A DNA stretch of 29,521 bases, from contig CP070725.1 in NCBI GenBank assembly GCA_020350845.1, positions 1,508,656 through 1,538,176 on the forward strand, in the 5' to 3' direction. Positions within the stretch are counted from its first letter, which is position 1, and each line of letters begins with the position of its first letter. The notes beneath the pieces are model-generated. The model was not told where the DNA came from, made no database searches, and saw only the letters and a program-made list of their open reading frames with translations. The position numbers and the translations under genes were made by a program. Source of the DNA: Candidatus Bipolaricaulota bacterium. Lineage in GTDB: Bacteria; Bipolaricaulota; Bipolaricaulia; UBA7950; UBA9294. Below, piece by piece: positions 14,715 to 22,471 of this stretch.

Positions 14715-15350
14715 ATGACGCAGCGTGAGGTGCCGACTCAGCTTCCGGAGTGCATCGAAGCGGAGCGGGTCTACCTCCGCCGGTATCGCCTCGATGACGG
14801 GGAGCTCATCCTCCGTGTCGCTCGCGCGAATCGAGACCATCTCGCGCACTACGAGGCGACGAACGCTCTGAGGACGATCACGACGCAAGACGAAGCGGAT
14901 GCCGTCGTTCGGCGATTCGTGGAAGCCTGGGACAAGGGGCAGGCGTTCTTCCTCGGCGCCTTCCATCGCTCCACGGACGCGTTCGTCGCGCAGGTCTACG
15001 TCGGGCCGACGGACCGGAAGCTTCCGGCCTACACGATTGGCTTCTTCGCCGATAAGGACCATGAAGGGATGGGCTACGTTTCGGAGGCCGTTCGCGCCGT
15101 CTTCCGTTGTCTCTTCCACGAGCTCGGCGCTCACCGTGTCCGCCTGGAGTGTGACGACAGCAATGTGCGCAGCGCTCGGGTCGCCGAACGGTGCGGCATG
15201 GTGCGCGAAGGTCATCTCCGCGAGAACAAGCGCAACCCCGACGGCTCCCTGACGGGGACGCTCCTCTACGGGTTGCTGCGAAGTGACTATCCATCGGCGG
15301 ACCTGCTGGAGAGCCCGCGTGATCGGCGCTCCCAACGACGGACGCTCTAG
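14715..15350 (+). CDS. RimJ/RimL-type GNAT acetyltransferase
   Basis: This 211-aa protein has the RimJ/RimL layout: ERVYLRRYRLDDGEL at the start, YTIGFFADKDHEGMGYVSEA (acetyl-CoA loop HEGMGYV, in which the last Gly is replaced compared with RGxGxG) and VRLECDDSNVRSARVAERCG near the end. It probably acetylates the N-terminus of a protein or a small amine; the target is not known. The ATG at 14715 follows GGAGG with a 7-nt gap. The C-terminal 20 residues are Arg-rich. Its stop and that of the convergent hydrolase gene share one CTAG. Confidence 0.87.
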   Translation: MTQREVPTQLPECIEAERVYLRRYRLDDGELILRVARANRDHLAHYEATNALRTITTQDEADAVVRRFVEAWDKGQAFFLGAFHRSTDAFVAQVYVGPTDRKLPAYTIGFFADKDHEGMGYVSEAVRAVFRCLFHELGAHRVRLECDDSNVRSARVAERCGMVREGHLRENKRNPDGSLTGTLLYGLLRSDYPSADLLESPRDRRSQRRTL

Positions 15351-16699
15351 TCGAGAGGGGTGACGACGCCGTCGAGGAGCGGGAATGCTTCGTCCTCTCG
15401 CCCGTCTGTGAGCGACTGCTCCTGGCGAAGCGTCGCATTCGTGGCAAGGAGCTCTGCGACAGTGTCCGGGTCACCGCGCAGGACGGCGGCGAGAAGCTTG
15501 CCGACGGCAAGATCGGTGAGCATTGCCTCGTGCCCCGCGGTCGTATGGTAGATCGTGACCGGCCCGGAGGAATCCAGTCGGGTGACGCTTCGCAGAGGGA
15601 CTGTGCCGTCGCCGTTCGTCGGGAGGCTGTACCAGGTGTGTGCCCCGGCGTCGGTCTTCAGGATGGAGCCGGTGGTGTCCCCACCCGAGCCGGCGATGAG
15701 GACCAGCTCTCCTCCGAACGTTAGCGATCGACCGATGCGCTCGTGGAACGCCCGCGCGCTGTGCGCGGCGTCGGACAGGAGAAGCATGTTGACGTCCGCG
15801 ATCGAGCTGTCCTCGTTCTCGAGGAACGTGAGCGCCCAAGTCCCTTGCCCGGTCGATGCAGTGAGTGGGCCCTCACGCTGGGGTCCGAACTCGTCCACGA
15901 AGATGTGCTCGTAGAGGACGAAGTACTCCGGGCTGGGAAGCAGCTGGAACACGCTTGGCCAGTTCGAGCTGAGATCCTGCGCCGTCTCGTCCCCGAGCAG
16001 GAACCGTCCTTGCCCGAGGGCGCTGTGGAGGGACACGAAGGCATCGGGAGCGCCGTGAGAGGGGGTCCCCATCATGACGAGCTTCCCGATGGGTGGGTCC
16101 GGGACGGAGTTCACGTAGGCCCTTGCGAGAAGGCCGCCCATGCTGTGGGCCACGATGTCGATCTTCGCTGCGCCGGTCTGCGCGAGGATCTCCTCCACCC
16201 TCTCGGCGAGGAGATCGCGAGTCTCAAGGAGGTCGCGTCGCCAGTCGTAGGGGAAGGCGAACAGATCGCGATCCGCGACATAGCCTCCGGTCTGAAGGCT
16301 CGCGATCAGTCCACCGTAATAGCTCAGCTCCCTGAGGCGGGCCGGGAGCCGCTCGTAGAACCAGGTCGGTGAGACCGGCCCGAGGAGCGTGCCGTCGAAG
16401 AGCGCGGCGGAGAGCGGCTCGATGTAGCCCACGAGCCCCGTCGGTCGGACGTCGATGCCGAGATCCCCTTTCCCCGACGCCGGCAGCCTGAGCGGCTCGA
16501 TGTCCCCACCGAGCATCGCCGGGCCCGGCCACAGGAAGTGCTCGAAGAGGCTCCCGGCATCGACGAGGACCGATCCCAGGATCCCGGGAAGGATCAAGAC
16601 GGGCGTGAGCCGCGGCCCATCCGGCTGTCCGGCCACGACCCACGGGAGAAGCGTGAGCGCTAGCGCTGCGCTGATGGTGACCTTCTGAAGTCTCGTCAT
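15347..16699 (-). CDS. Secreted LCAT-like alpha/beta hydrolase
   Basis: This 450-aa protein begins with a signal peptide (about residues 1-23, MTRLQKVTISAALALTLLPW then VVAG) and is of the lecithin:cholesterol acyltransferase type: an early oxyanion-region PVLILPGILGS, the nucleophile elbow AHSMGGL with Ser186, then the catalytic Asp364 (NGDGTVPLRSV) and His390 (TAGHEAM). The spacing fits an intact triad. Family members are phospholipases or acyltransferases; this one is likely an exported lipase or esterase. The ATG at 16699 is preceded by GGGAG at 4-5 nt. A longer N terminus (51 residues more) would bury the signal sequence and is rejected. It lies 119 bp after hpdA on the same strand. Confidence 0.88.
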   Translation of the reverse strand: MTRLQKVTISAALALTLLPWVVAGQPDGPRLTPVLILPGILGSVLVDAGSLFEHFLWPGPAMLGGDIEPLRLPASGKGDLGIDVRPTGLVGYIEPLSAALFDGTLLGPVSPTWFYERLPARLRELSYYGGLIASLQTGGYVADRDLFAFPYDWRRDLLETRDLLAERVEEILAQTGAAKIDIVAHSMGGLLARAYVNSVPDPPIGKLVMMGTPSHGAPDAFVSLHSALGQGRFLLGDETAQDLSSNWPSVFQLLPSPEYFVLYEHIFVDEFGPQREGPLTASTGQGTWALTFLENEDSSIADVNMLLLSDAAHSARAFHERIGRSLTFGGELVLIAGSGGDTTGSILKTDAGAHTWYSLPTNGDGTVPLRSVTRLDSSGPVTIYHTTAGHEAMLTDLAVGKLLAAVLRGDPDTVAELLATNATLRQEQSLTDGREDEAFPLLDGVVTPLD

Positions 16700-16764
16700 G
16701 GCACTCCCGGAGGCAGAGGGTATCCGACGGGACTTCCCCCCGGAAGCGGGATCCGGAAGGGATG

Positions 16765-16808
16765 CCGGACGAGTGTCGCTCCATGTTCCCCGCAGAGCCG
16801 GCGTCCGG
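16765..16808. repeat. 7-bp inverted repeat downstream of hpdA
   Basis: CCGGACG (16765-16771) and CGTCCGG (16802-16808) form a perfect inverted repeat in the 119-bp gap between hpdA and the hydrolase gene. Nearby, two CCGGAAG direct repeats 13 bp apart and a CTTCC-GGGG-GGAAG hairpin (minus-strand RNA) follow. There is no T tract, so this may be an mRNA 3'-end structure rather than a standard terminator. Confidence 0.4.
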
Positions 16809-16818
16809 TCCTCGCGTG

Positions 16819-17784
16819 CTAGAAGGGCGTCTCCGCGCCGACGTAGCACTCGAGACCTGCGTCGACGAAGAGCCTGCGATGATGCTCCATCTCGTCCCCG
16901 GTGGGAGGCGGCGCATCCTCGTGTGCGTATTCCTGCCCCAGCTGCGCGTACTTCGATGCGGCCATGCGGTGGAAGGGGAGCAGGTTTACGTACCGGAGCC
17001 GAAGGTCCGCAAGGAAGCGGGCCGCGGCGCCGAGGTTCTCCGCCGAGTCGTTGAAGCCGGGGACCACCGGGACGCGTACCACGACGTGGGCCTCGATACG
17101 AGATCTCGCGATCTCCTCGAGATTGGCGAGGATCCGCTCGTTGCTGACCCCCGTGCCGCGACGATGGGTCGTGGGATCCATGTGCTTCAGGTCGACGAAC
17201 AGCCAGTCCACGCGAAGGGCGACCTCCTGCAGGAGGTCGCGATCCGCGTACGCTGACGTCTCGATCACGGTGTGGATGTAGCTCCTGTGGCAGGCATCGA
17301 GCGCCACCAACAGGAACTCAGGCTGGGAGAGCGGCTCCCCGCCGCTGAACGTGATGCCTCCCTGGGGACCCCAGTAGTCGCGGTCCCGGTCGAGGACCTT
17401 CATCAACTCGTCGAGTGAGATCCACCGGCCCGAGATCTCGAGGGCGCCGTGCGCGCACGCCGAGACGCACCCGTGCTCTACGCAGGTCGCGCACAGCGCT
17501 CGTTCGAACGACGGCGGAAGGGGCGCGGCCGGATCGACCCGGACCGCTCCGTGTGGACAGGCGTCGGCACACGGATACGCGTCGGCTCGGCAGCGCGAAG
17601 CTCGGACCATCAACCGCGGGTGCGGAAGGAGTCCCTCGGGGTTCGCGCACCATGAGCAACGCAGCGGACAGCCGCTGAGGAAGACGGTGGTCCGGCACCC
17701 CGGACCGTCGTGCACCGAGTGTGCCTGGATGTCGAAGATCAGGCCCTCCGGAGAACCGCTCAGCGGCCCCTCCAGCGGAACCAC
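16819..17784 (-). CDS. hpdA: 4-hydroxyphenylacetate decarboxylase activating enzyme (radical SAM)
   Basis: This protein (321 aa from this start) uses S-adenosylmethionine and a 4Fe-4S cluster to make the glycyl radical on HpdB. The radical-SAM motif CxxxCxxC is Cys39, Cys43 and Cys46 (SGCPLRCSWC), preceded by GLIFDIQAHSVHDGPGCRT, and the SAM contact ITFSGGEPL follows. Between them lies the extra ferredoxin-like insert typical of glycyl-radical activases: a group with three Cys (CRADAYPCADACP) and a full four-Cys group (CATCVEHGCVSAC). The GTG at 17784 overlaps hpdC by 25 bp; a GTG at 17844 would overlap it by 85 bp and add Arg-rich sequence, so it is less likely. Third gene of the operon. Confidence 0.93.
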   Translation of the reverse strand: MVPLEGPLSGSPEGLIFDIQAHSVHDGPGCRTTVFLSGCPLRCSWCANPEGLLPHPRLMVRASRCRADAYPCADACPHGAVRVDPAAPLPPSFERALCATCVEHGCVSACAHGALEISGRWISLDELMKVLDRDRDYWGPQGGITFSGGEPLSQPEFLLVALDACHRSYIHTVIETSAYADRDLLQEVALRVDWLFVDLKHMDPTTHRRGTGVSNERILANLEEIARSRIEAHVVVRVPVVPGFNDSAENLGAAARFLADLRLRYVNLLPFHRMAASKYAQLGQEYAHEDAPPPTGDEMEHHRRLFVDAGLECYVGAETPF

Positions 17785-18029
17785 TCGCAGGTCACGGCGG
17801 CGAGGCCGGGATAGGTCATCGGATGGTCGGGCGTGGCGCGGCACACGCCGACGTCCTGCTGATCACTCGGTGAGTAGCGTTCGCACTCGCCGCAACGCGG
17901 GAGGCGATCGAACGACGGGCAAGAGGCATCATCGGCCTGGACGCGCTCCTTGGAGAGGTGACAGATCCCCTTGACGACATCGATCGGGGCGAAGTTGCGG
18001 CAGTCCATGTGCCTCGTTGGCGCGCCCAC
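17760..18029 (-). CDS. hpdC: 4-hydroxyphenylacetate decarboxylase small Fe-S subunit
   Basis: This 89-aa protein binds HpdB and carries two 4Fe-4S clusters. All eight expected ligands are present: His7, Cys10, Cys23 and Cys37 for the first cluster, Cys46, Cys49, Cys63 and Cys81 for the second (one His, seven Cys), with the order and spacing of the clostridial subunit. Conserved neighbours include DCRNFAPID, KGICHLSK and AVTCE. The start is GTG at 18029, 2 bp after the hpdB stop, with GAGGGGG inside the end of hpdB as ribosome site. An ATG seven codons later would remove the His7 ligand, so the GTG is strongly favoured. It is easily missed because it is short and GTG-started. Confidence 0.93.
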   Translation of the reverse strand: MGAPTRHMDCRNFAPIDVVKGICHLSKERVQADDASCPSFDRLPRCGECERYSPSDQQDVGVCRATPDHPMTYPGLAAVTCEWFRWRGR

Positions 18030-18031
18030 AG

Positions 18032-20743
18032 CTACACCCCCTCGTACTCCGTGCGGGCGATGATCTCGTCCTGGATCGGCTTCCCGATCTCGACCCAGTA
18101 CTGCGTGAACCCCGCGACGCGAACCAGCAGGTCACGGTACGCCTCCGGGTGCTCCTGCGCGTCCTTCAGGATCCTCGAGTCGACCACGTTGTACTGGATG
18201 TGGAATCCTCCCTTGCGCATGTACGCGCGAGTCAGCTCGAGCAGCTTCTTCGTCCCTTTGCGTCCGTGGATGGCGCTGGGATGGATCTTCATGTTGAGCT
18301 GGGAGTTCTGGGACTGGGAGTGATCCCAACACGTCGCCGACGCGAAGAGGGCGTACGGACCGTTCCGGTCAGTGCCTGCGTAGGCCGACATGGAAGCATC
18401 GGCGAACGTGGTGCCCGCGAGACGCCCGTCCGGGGTGGCCATGGTGACGGCGCCCATCGGGGCGTGCGTAGAGACCGAGATCTGACAGGCGTAGTACGGG
18501 CGTGCATTGAGTGACTCGTACGCGCGGCACTCGGCGCAGAACCAATCCTCCCACTCCTTCAGGATGCGATCGACAAAGGGATCGTCGTTCCCGTACTTGG
18601 GAGCGGCGAGGCACGCGAGGTGTATCCGATCGTGTTTCGTGGACGATCCGCGCTTCTCCTGCGCGGCGAGAGAAAACGAGCCCACCTCGTCGGCTGTCTT
18701 GAAGCCGAAGTTCTCGCCGAGGGCCTTCCTGATCTCGTCAAGCGAGAAGGAACTGCTGTCGTACACGAGGAACTTCAGCGCCGCAAGGCTGTTCACGAGG
18801 TTGATCGTTCCACACGTCTCCACGTTGTGCGTGGCGTTGTATCGGTAGCCCAGTTCGTTGATCAGGTGGCCGGAGTCGAGGCAGTCCGGCTTGAGAAGGG
18901 AGTTGAAGACGGCGGCGTTGCTCTTGCGCCAGACGTCGTGCTGATTGTTGTTTGCCAGTGAGAGGACCTCGACGGCCTCGGCGAAGTAGAGCTTGACCTG
19001 GTCGAAGACCTCCTCGTGGCGATCGAGGGATCTACCGTGCGACGGGAAGACGCGGAGCCCGGTTCGCTGATCGACTCCGTCGAAGAGGACGAGCTCGAGG
19101 ATCTTCGGCAGCGAGAGGAAATGCACACCGACGCTCGTCGGCTGCCCCGATCCGCCCGGGATCGAGTACGACCGACCGTTCAACGACAGCGGCATCCACG
19201 AGCACGGTGACGTCTCCAGACACCCACCGATCGCGATCGCCCGTGCCTCCTCGAGGTCCATGCCTTCCGGGCCGTATTGCCCCATGAGGAACTCAATCGC
19301 TGTGCGGTTGTTCATGATCGCGGGGTAGCCGGTCCCCGTCTTGATGCACTCCATGGCCTTCAGCAGAAACGACTCCGGGAGCTTGTCGTCGTAGAGAAGC
19401 GTCAGCGTGGGCTGTGTCGTCGCGCAGCGTATCGATGCCTCGAGGATCAGCTCCTCGAGACGGTTGCTCGCCGGGGCTCCACTGCGATCGAGACCGCCGA
19501 GGCTGAGGTTGTTGAAGGTGTTGCCCGAGAGGACGCCGCCGACGACGCCCATCGAGGCGAAGCAATCGAGGCAGGTGAACTTGACGCGAAGGCATTCCAG
19601 TAGCTCGAGGGCCTTCTCCTCGTCGATGCGTCCCGCCTCGAGGTCCTGCTCGTACCAGGGCCAAAGCACCTGCCCGAGGCGGCCGGGCGACAGCCCCGAG
19701 ATCGCGTCCTCGTTGAGCACTGCGACGTGCACGGCCCAGCAGAGCTGAAGCGCCTCGCGGAACGTGCGCGGCGGGTGACGAGCAATCCACTCCAGACACT
19801 CGGCAATCTCGCGGTACTCGTCGCGCTGTTTGCGCTCGGCCTCGATCGCCTCCAGCCGGCGCGCCTCCTTCGCGTAGTTCAGGGTCCATGCCTGCACGCC
19901 GCGGAGAACATGGACCGCGGCCTCGTAGTTGTAGAGTCGGTTCATCCCTGTGAGGCCGTCGCCGTCAGCGCGGCCCGCCACGTCGCGCTTCTTCGCCTCC
20001 GCCAGTGAGATCAGTGCGTCGAATCCGAACTGCAAGGGGTAGTAGTAGTTGATCACCTCGCGGCCCTGGGGGAGCGTGTAGCCCGAGTCGAACATGCAGG
20101 TGACCGAGCGCATCAGCGATTCCTTGATCTCGTATCCCGGGGTCATCTGCTCGTACTTGTGTCCGACGTCGTCGACCGATTTCCCCTCCCAGTCACGGGC
20201 GGTCCGCAGCATCATCGGAACTTCCTCTTTGCGGATGCCGAACTTCCCGGCGATCGACACCACGGGGCCGAAGCTCTTCGTCACATTGCCGCCGCCCATG
20301 CCGAACGAGGAGACCTCGTCCGCGCTTGCGCTGCCGCGTGCAAGGGCCTCCTGATAGAGCTCGTCTTCTGCGGCCATGTAGTACCCCTCCGAAAGCCACG
20401 GCATCGGGAACGAGCCGCGCAGGTGATGGGTCTTCCCCATGACCAGGAGCTCGCCGGGGAAGATCGTCGGCGTCAGGTGTCGGAACGCCGACTCCAGTGC
20501 CAGTGCGCGGCGGACGACCGGGATCTCGTTGTCGAGACGCATGTAGGCTCTTGTGTACCAGTAGGGGAACTCGCTCGTCGCGGACGAAAGGGCGTCGAAG
20601 TACAGGTCACGCAAGCGTTGGGCGCGTGGTGAAGGTGTCTTCTTGATCTCCCGTGGCGTGGGCTCTTCCGGAGGTGTCCCCATGGATCGGTACTCCAGCT
20701 GCGCGTCAGCCTCCGCCAGGATATCCGTCAACTTGCGCGGCAT
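18032..20743 (-). CDS. hpdB: 4-hydroxyphenylacetate decarboxylase glycyl-radical subunit
   Basis: This 903-aa glycyl-radical enzyme decarboxylates 4-hydroxyphenylacetate to p-cresol (tyrosine fermentation). The glycyl-radical motif RVAGFTQYW places the radical on Gly878; the thiyl Cys508 sits in GGCLETSP with Glu510 two residues on (the C-x-E signature of arylacetate decarboxylases). Ser349, His541 and Glu642 match the substrate-site residues of the Clostridium scatologenes enzyme. As I recall its numbering (Ser344, Cys503, Glu505, His536, Glu637, Gly873), all six differ by exactly 5. Glu642 and His541, which face the phenol side, argue for 4-hydroxyphenylacetate rather than phenylacetate or indoleacetate. 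The ATG at 20743 follows GGGAGGAG. First gene of hpdBCA, the same order as in clostridia. The enzyme is oxygen-sensitive, implying an anaerobic host. Confidence 0.95.
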   Translation of the reverse strand: MPRKLTDILAEADAQLEYRSMGTPPEEPTPREIKKTPSPRAQRLRDLYFDALSSATSEFPYWYTRAYMRLDNEIPVVRRALALESAFRHLTPTIFPGELLVMGKTHHLRGSFPMPWLSEGYYMAAEDELYQEALARGSASADEVSSFGMGGGNVTKSFGPVVSIAGKFGIRKEEVPMMLRTARDWEGKSVDDVGHKYEQMTPGYEIKESLMRSVTCMFDSGYTLPQGREVINYYYPLQFGFDALISLAEAKKRDVAGRADGDGLTGMNRLYNYEAAVHVLRGVQAWTLNYAKEARRLEAIEAERKQRDEYREIAECLEWIARHPPRTFREALQLCWAVHVAVLNEDAISGLSPGRLGQVLWPWYEQDLEAGRIDEEKALELLECLRVKFTCLDCFASMGVVGGVLSGNTFNNLSLGGLDRSGAPASNRLEELILEASIRCATTQPTLTLLYDDKLPESFLLKAMECIKTGTGYPAIMNNRTAIEFLMGQYGPEGMDLEEARAIAIGGCLETSPCSWMPLSLNGRSYSIPGGSGQPTSVGVHFLSLPKILELVLFDGVDQRTGLRVFPSHGRSLDRHEEVFDQVKLYFAEAVEVLSLANNNQHDVWRKSNAAVFNSLLKPDCLDSGHLINELGYRYNATHNVETCGTINLVNSLAALKFLVYDSSSFSLDEIRKALGENFGFKTADEVGSFSLAAQEKRGSSTKHDRIHLACLAAPKYGNDDPFVDRILKEWEDWFCAECRAYESLNARPYYACQISVSTHAPMGAVTMATPDGRLAGTTFADASMSAYAGTDRNGPYALFASATCWDHSQSQNSQLNMKIHPSAIHGRKGTKKLLELTRAYMRKGGFHIQYNVVDSRILKDAQEHPEAYRDLLVRVAGFTQYWVEIGKPIQDEIIARTEYEGV

Positions 20744-20840
20744 AGCTCCTCCCGGGGCGGATGGTGGAGCGGCTCGCCTTCCCCTGCCTCACCACGCGCG
20801 TCGCGGAAATGACGCAACCCCGACGGTCCCCGTGTGCGAG

Positions 20841-20869
20841 AGTCTAGGATCATGTGCCCTGGGGGTCAA
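20841..20869 (-). promoter_or_regulatory. hpdB: Promoter of the hpdBCA operon
   Basis: On the minus strand, TTGACC (20864-20869) and TAGACT (20841-20846) are 17 bp apart. Transcription would start near 20834 and give a leader of about 90 nt before the hpdB ATG. This is one of the best promoter matches in the window and has the same -10 box as the cyclase gene. In the rest of the 313-bp gap 20744-21056 I see no gene; an open minus-strand frame ending at 20929 has no usable start. Confidence 0.55.
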
Positions 20870-21056
20870 CGGCAGTGACCCGGGCGGCGACGGCCGCCCT
20901 GTGGCGGATCCCGATCGTGCGGAAGGTGCTATGAGGCGGACGGCGCGAGCGGGTGAACCTCAATCCTGTCGCGGACTTCATCGAGACCCTGCCGTAGGCG
21001 GATCGACGGCAGTTCAGTGAGGGACAGGCCGTTCAGGTGGGAGATCGAGGCGTCAG

Positions 21057-21428
21057 CTATGTCCCTCGCCACCGCCAGGCGAGCCAGATCGTCAGCATGT
21101 TGAGACCGAGGCCGAAAGCGATCAGCAGCTTGTCGTAGAGACCCGGATACGTTGGAAGCCCTACCGCGTTGAAGATGAAGAGCACAGCAGCAGCACCGAG
21201 GGTCACCCACCGGATCGCGGGATAGCTCAGCATCAGCGACAGAACGATCATGATGATCGGGATCAGCATCAGGGCGGCCGCGGCAACCCACACCCCCTGG
21301 CTTCCCGCCCTGCCCCCGATCTCCCCCGCCGTGAAGTCGCCGGCGAAGATACGGAGGACATCGCCGAGAAGGTAGGTCAGCATCAGGGCAACCCATGTGC
21401 CTGACAGGGTGATCCTCACATCCACCAT
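21057..21428 (-). CDS. Four-helix membrane protein (DUF6326-like)
   Basis: This 123-aa protein has four predicted membrane helices: WVALMLTYLLGDVLRIFAG, WVAAAALMLIPIIMIVLSLM, IRWVTLGAAAVLFIFNAVGL and KLLIAFGLGLNMLTIWLAW. It resembles a group of small membrane proteins of unknown function (DUF6326 in my reading, not certain). It is the last gene of the minus-strand dehydrogenase cluster, 37 bp after the preceding gene. The ATG at 21428 is taken. No catalytic motif is visible. Confidence 0.75.
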   Translation of the reverse strand: MVDVRITLSGTWVALMLTYLLGDVLRIFAGDFTAGEIGGRAGSQGVWVAAAALMLIPIIMIVLSLMLSYPAIRWVTLGAAAVLFIFNAVGLPTYPGLYDKLLIAFGLGLNMLTIWLAWRWRGT

Positions 21429-21465
21429 GATTTCAGAACCTCCGTAGTCGAACTGGGGACGGGGT

Positions 21466-22431
21466 TCACGAGGAACGATCCTCTATGGCGATGACGACCT
21501 TCCCCCGGGCGTGGCCCGCGTCCAGGTGCCGGAAGGCCTCCGAGATCTCCTCCAGCTTGTGGGTCCGGTCGATGACCGGAGAGACCTTGCCTGACTCGAT
21601 GAGTCCCTTGAGTTCACTTAGATCACCTGGCTTCGGGGCCGCGTGGTACGTGCCTCCCTGGCGGCGCACGAAGATCGACACAAGGGTCGCCTTGATGATA
21701 TACGGCATTCCCTTGTGCCCGCTGTTGGGGATGTGAACGCCCGTCGGGGTGAGGGCGCGCCGGCAGGCGCGTAGCGGGTGATTCGCCACCTGGTCGAGGA
21801 TGACATCGTAGCGGGTGCCGCCACGGGTGAAGTCCTCCTGCGTATAGTCGATCACGTGATCGGCGCCGATCGATCGCACGAGATCGACGTTCCGTGTGCT
21901 ACAGACCCCGGTGACTTCCGCGCCGTAGGCCTTGGCGATCTGGACGGCGAACGTCCCCACGCCCCCCGAGGCTCCGTTGATCAGGACGTGCATGCCGGCC
22001 TTGACCTTGGCTGCATCGCGGATGCCGTGAAGCGCGGCGATCGCTGATGTGGGCACGGCTGCGGCCTGCTCCAGCGAGAGGTTCGCAGGCTTCTCCTCGA
22101 GCTCGCGCTCCGACGTGCAGACGAACTCCGCACACGTGTGCGCGAGGGAGCCGAAGACCTCGTCCTCGGGAGCGAATCGATTCACGTTCTTCCCGACGGC
22201 CTCGACGACGCCCGCGACGTCGTAGCCAGGGACGTAGCCTCTTGGCTTGGGGAAGCCGACGACAAGGCGGGTGAAGTACGGGACCCCCCTCATCATGAAG
22301 ACGTCGCCGGCATGGAGCGCGGCGGCGCGAACGCGGATGAGCACCTGGTCGTTCTTCGCCACTGGCGTCGGGACTTCGCGGATCTCGAAGGCATCCGGCG
22401 ATCCGTACCCTGTCTGGAATACTGCCCTCAT
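21466..22431 (-). CDS. Zinc-less medium-chain dehydrogenase/reductase (quinone-oxidoreductase-like), copy 1
   Basis: This 321-aa MDR-superfamily protein has an N-terminal GroES-like part (GYGSPDAFEIREVPTP, then YVPGYDVAGVVEAVGKNV) and a nucleotide-binding Rossmann part with INGASGGVGTFAVQIAKAYG. Catalytic-zinc ligands of alcohol dehydrogenases are not evident, so it is of the quinone-oxidoreductase/zeta-crystallin type, using NAD(P)H to reduce an activated double bond or quinone. It shares long blocks with the next upstream gene (for example GADHVIDYTQEDFTR), so the two are tandem paralogues. The ATG at 22431 is taken. Substrate unknown. Confidence 0.88.
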   Translation of the reverse strand: MRAVFQTGYGSPDAFEIREVPTPVAKNDQVLIRVRAAALHAGDVFMMRGVPYFTRLVVGFPKPRGYVPGYDVAGVVEAVGKNVNRFAPEDEVFGSLAHTCAEFVCTSERELEEKPANLSLEQAAAVPTSAIAALHGIRDAAKVKAGMHVLINGASGGVGTFAVQIAKAYGAEVTGVCSTRNVDLVRSIGADHVIDYTQEDFTRGGTRYDVILDQVANHPLRACRRALTPTGVHIPNSGHKGMPYIIKATLVSIFVRRQGGTYHAAPKPGDLSELKGLIESGKVSPVIDRTHKLEEISEAFRHLDAGHARGKVVIAIEDRSS

Positions 22432-22471
22432 GGGGTCCTCCGTCCTCCGCTCTTGTCGTAGCTCCGAGGGG

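Noticed and set aside
17785..17844. N-terminal extension of hpdA from a GTG at 17844
   Set aside because: It would overlap hpdC by 85 bp and add an Arg-rich segment not found in activases.
20929..21070. A minus-strand open stretch after the four-helix membrane gene (reading SHLNGLSLTELPSIRLRQGL)
   Set aside because: It looks somewhat protein-like, but there is no start codon with a ribosome site and no recognised family.
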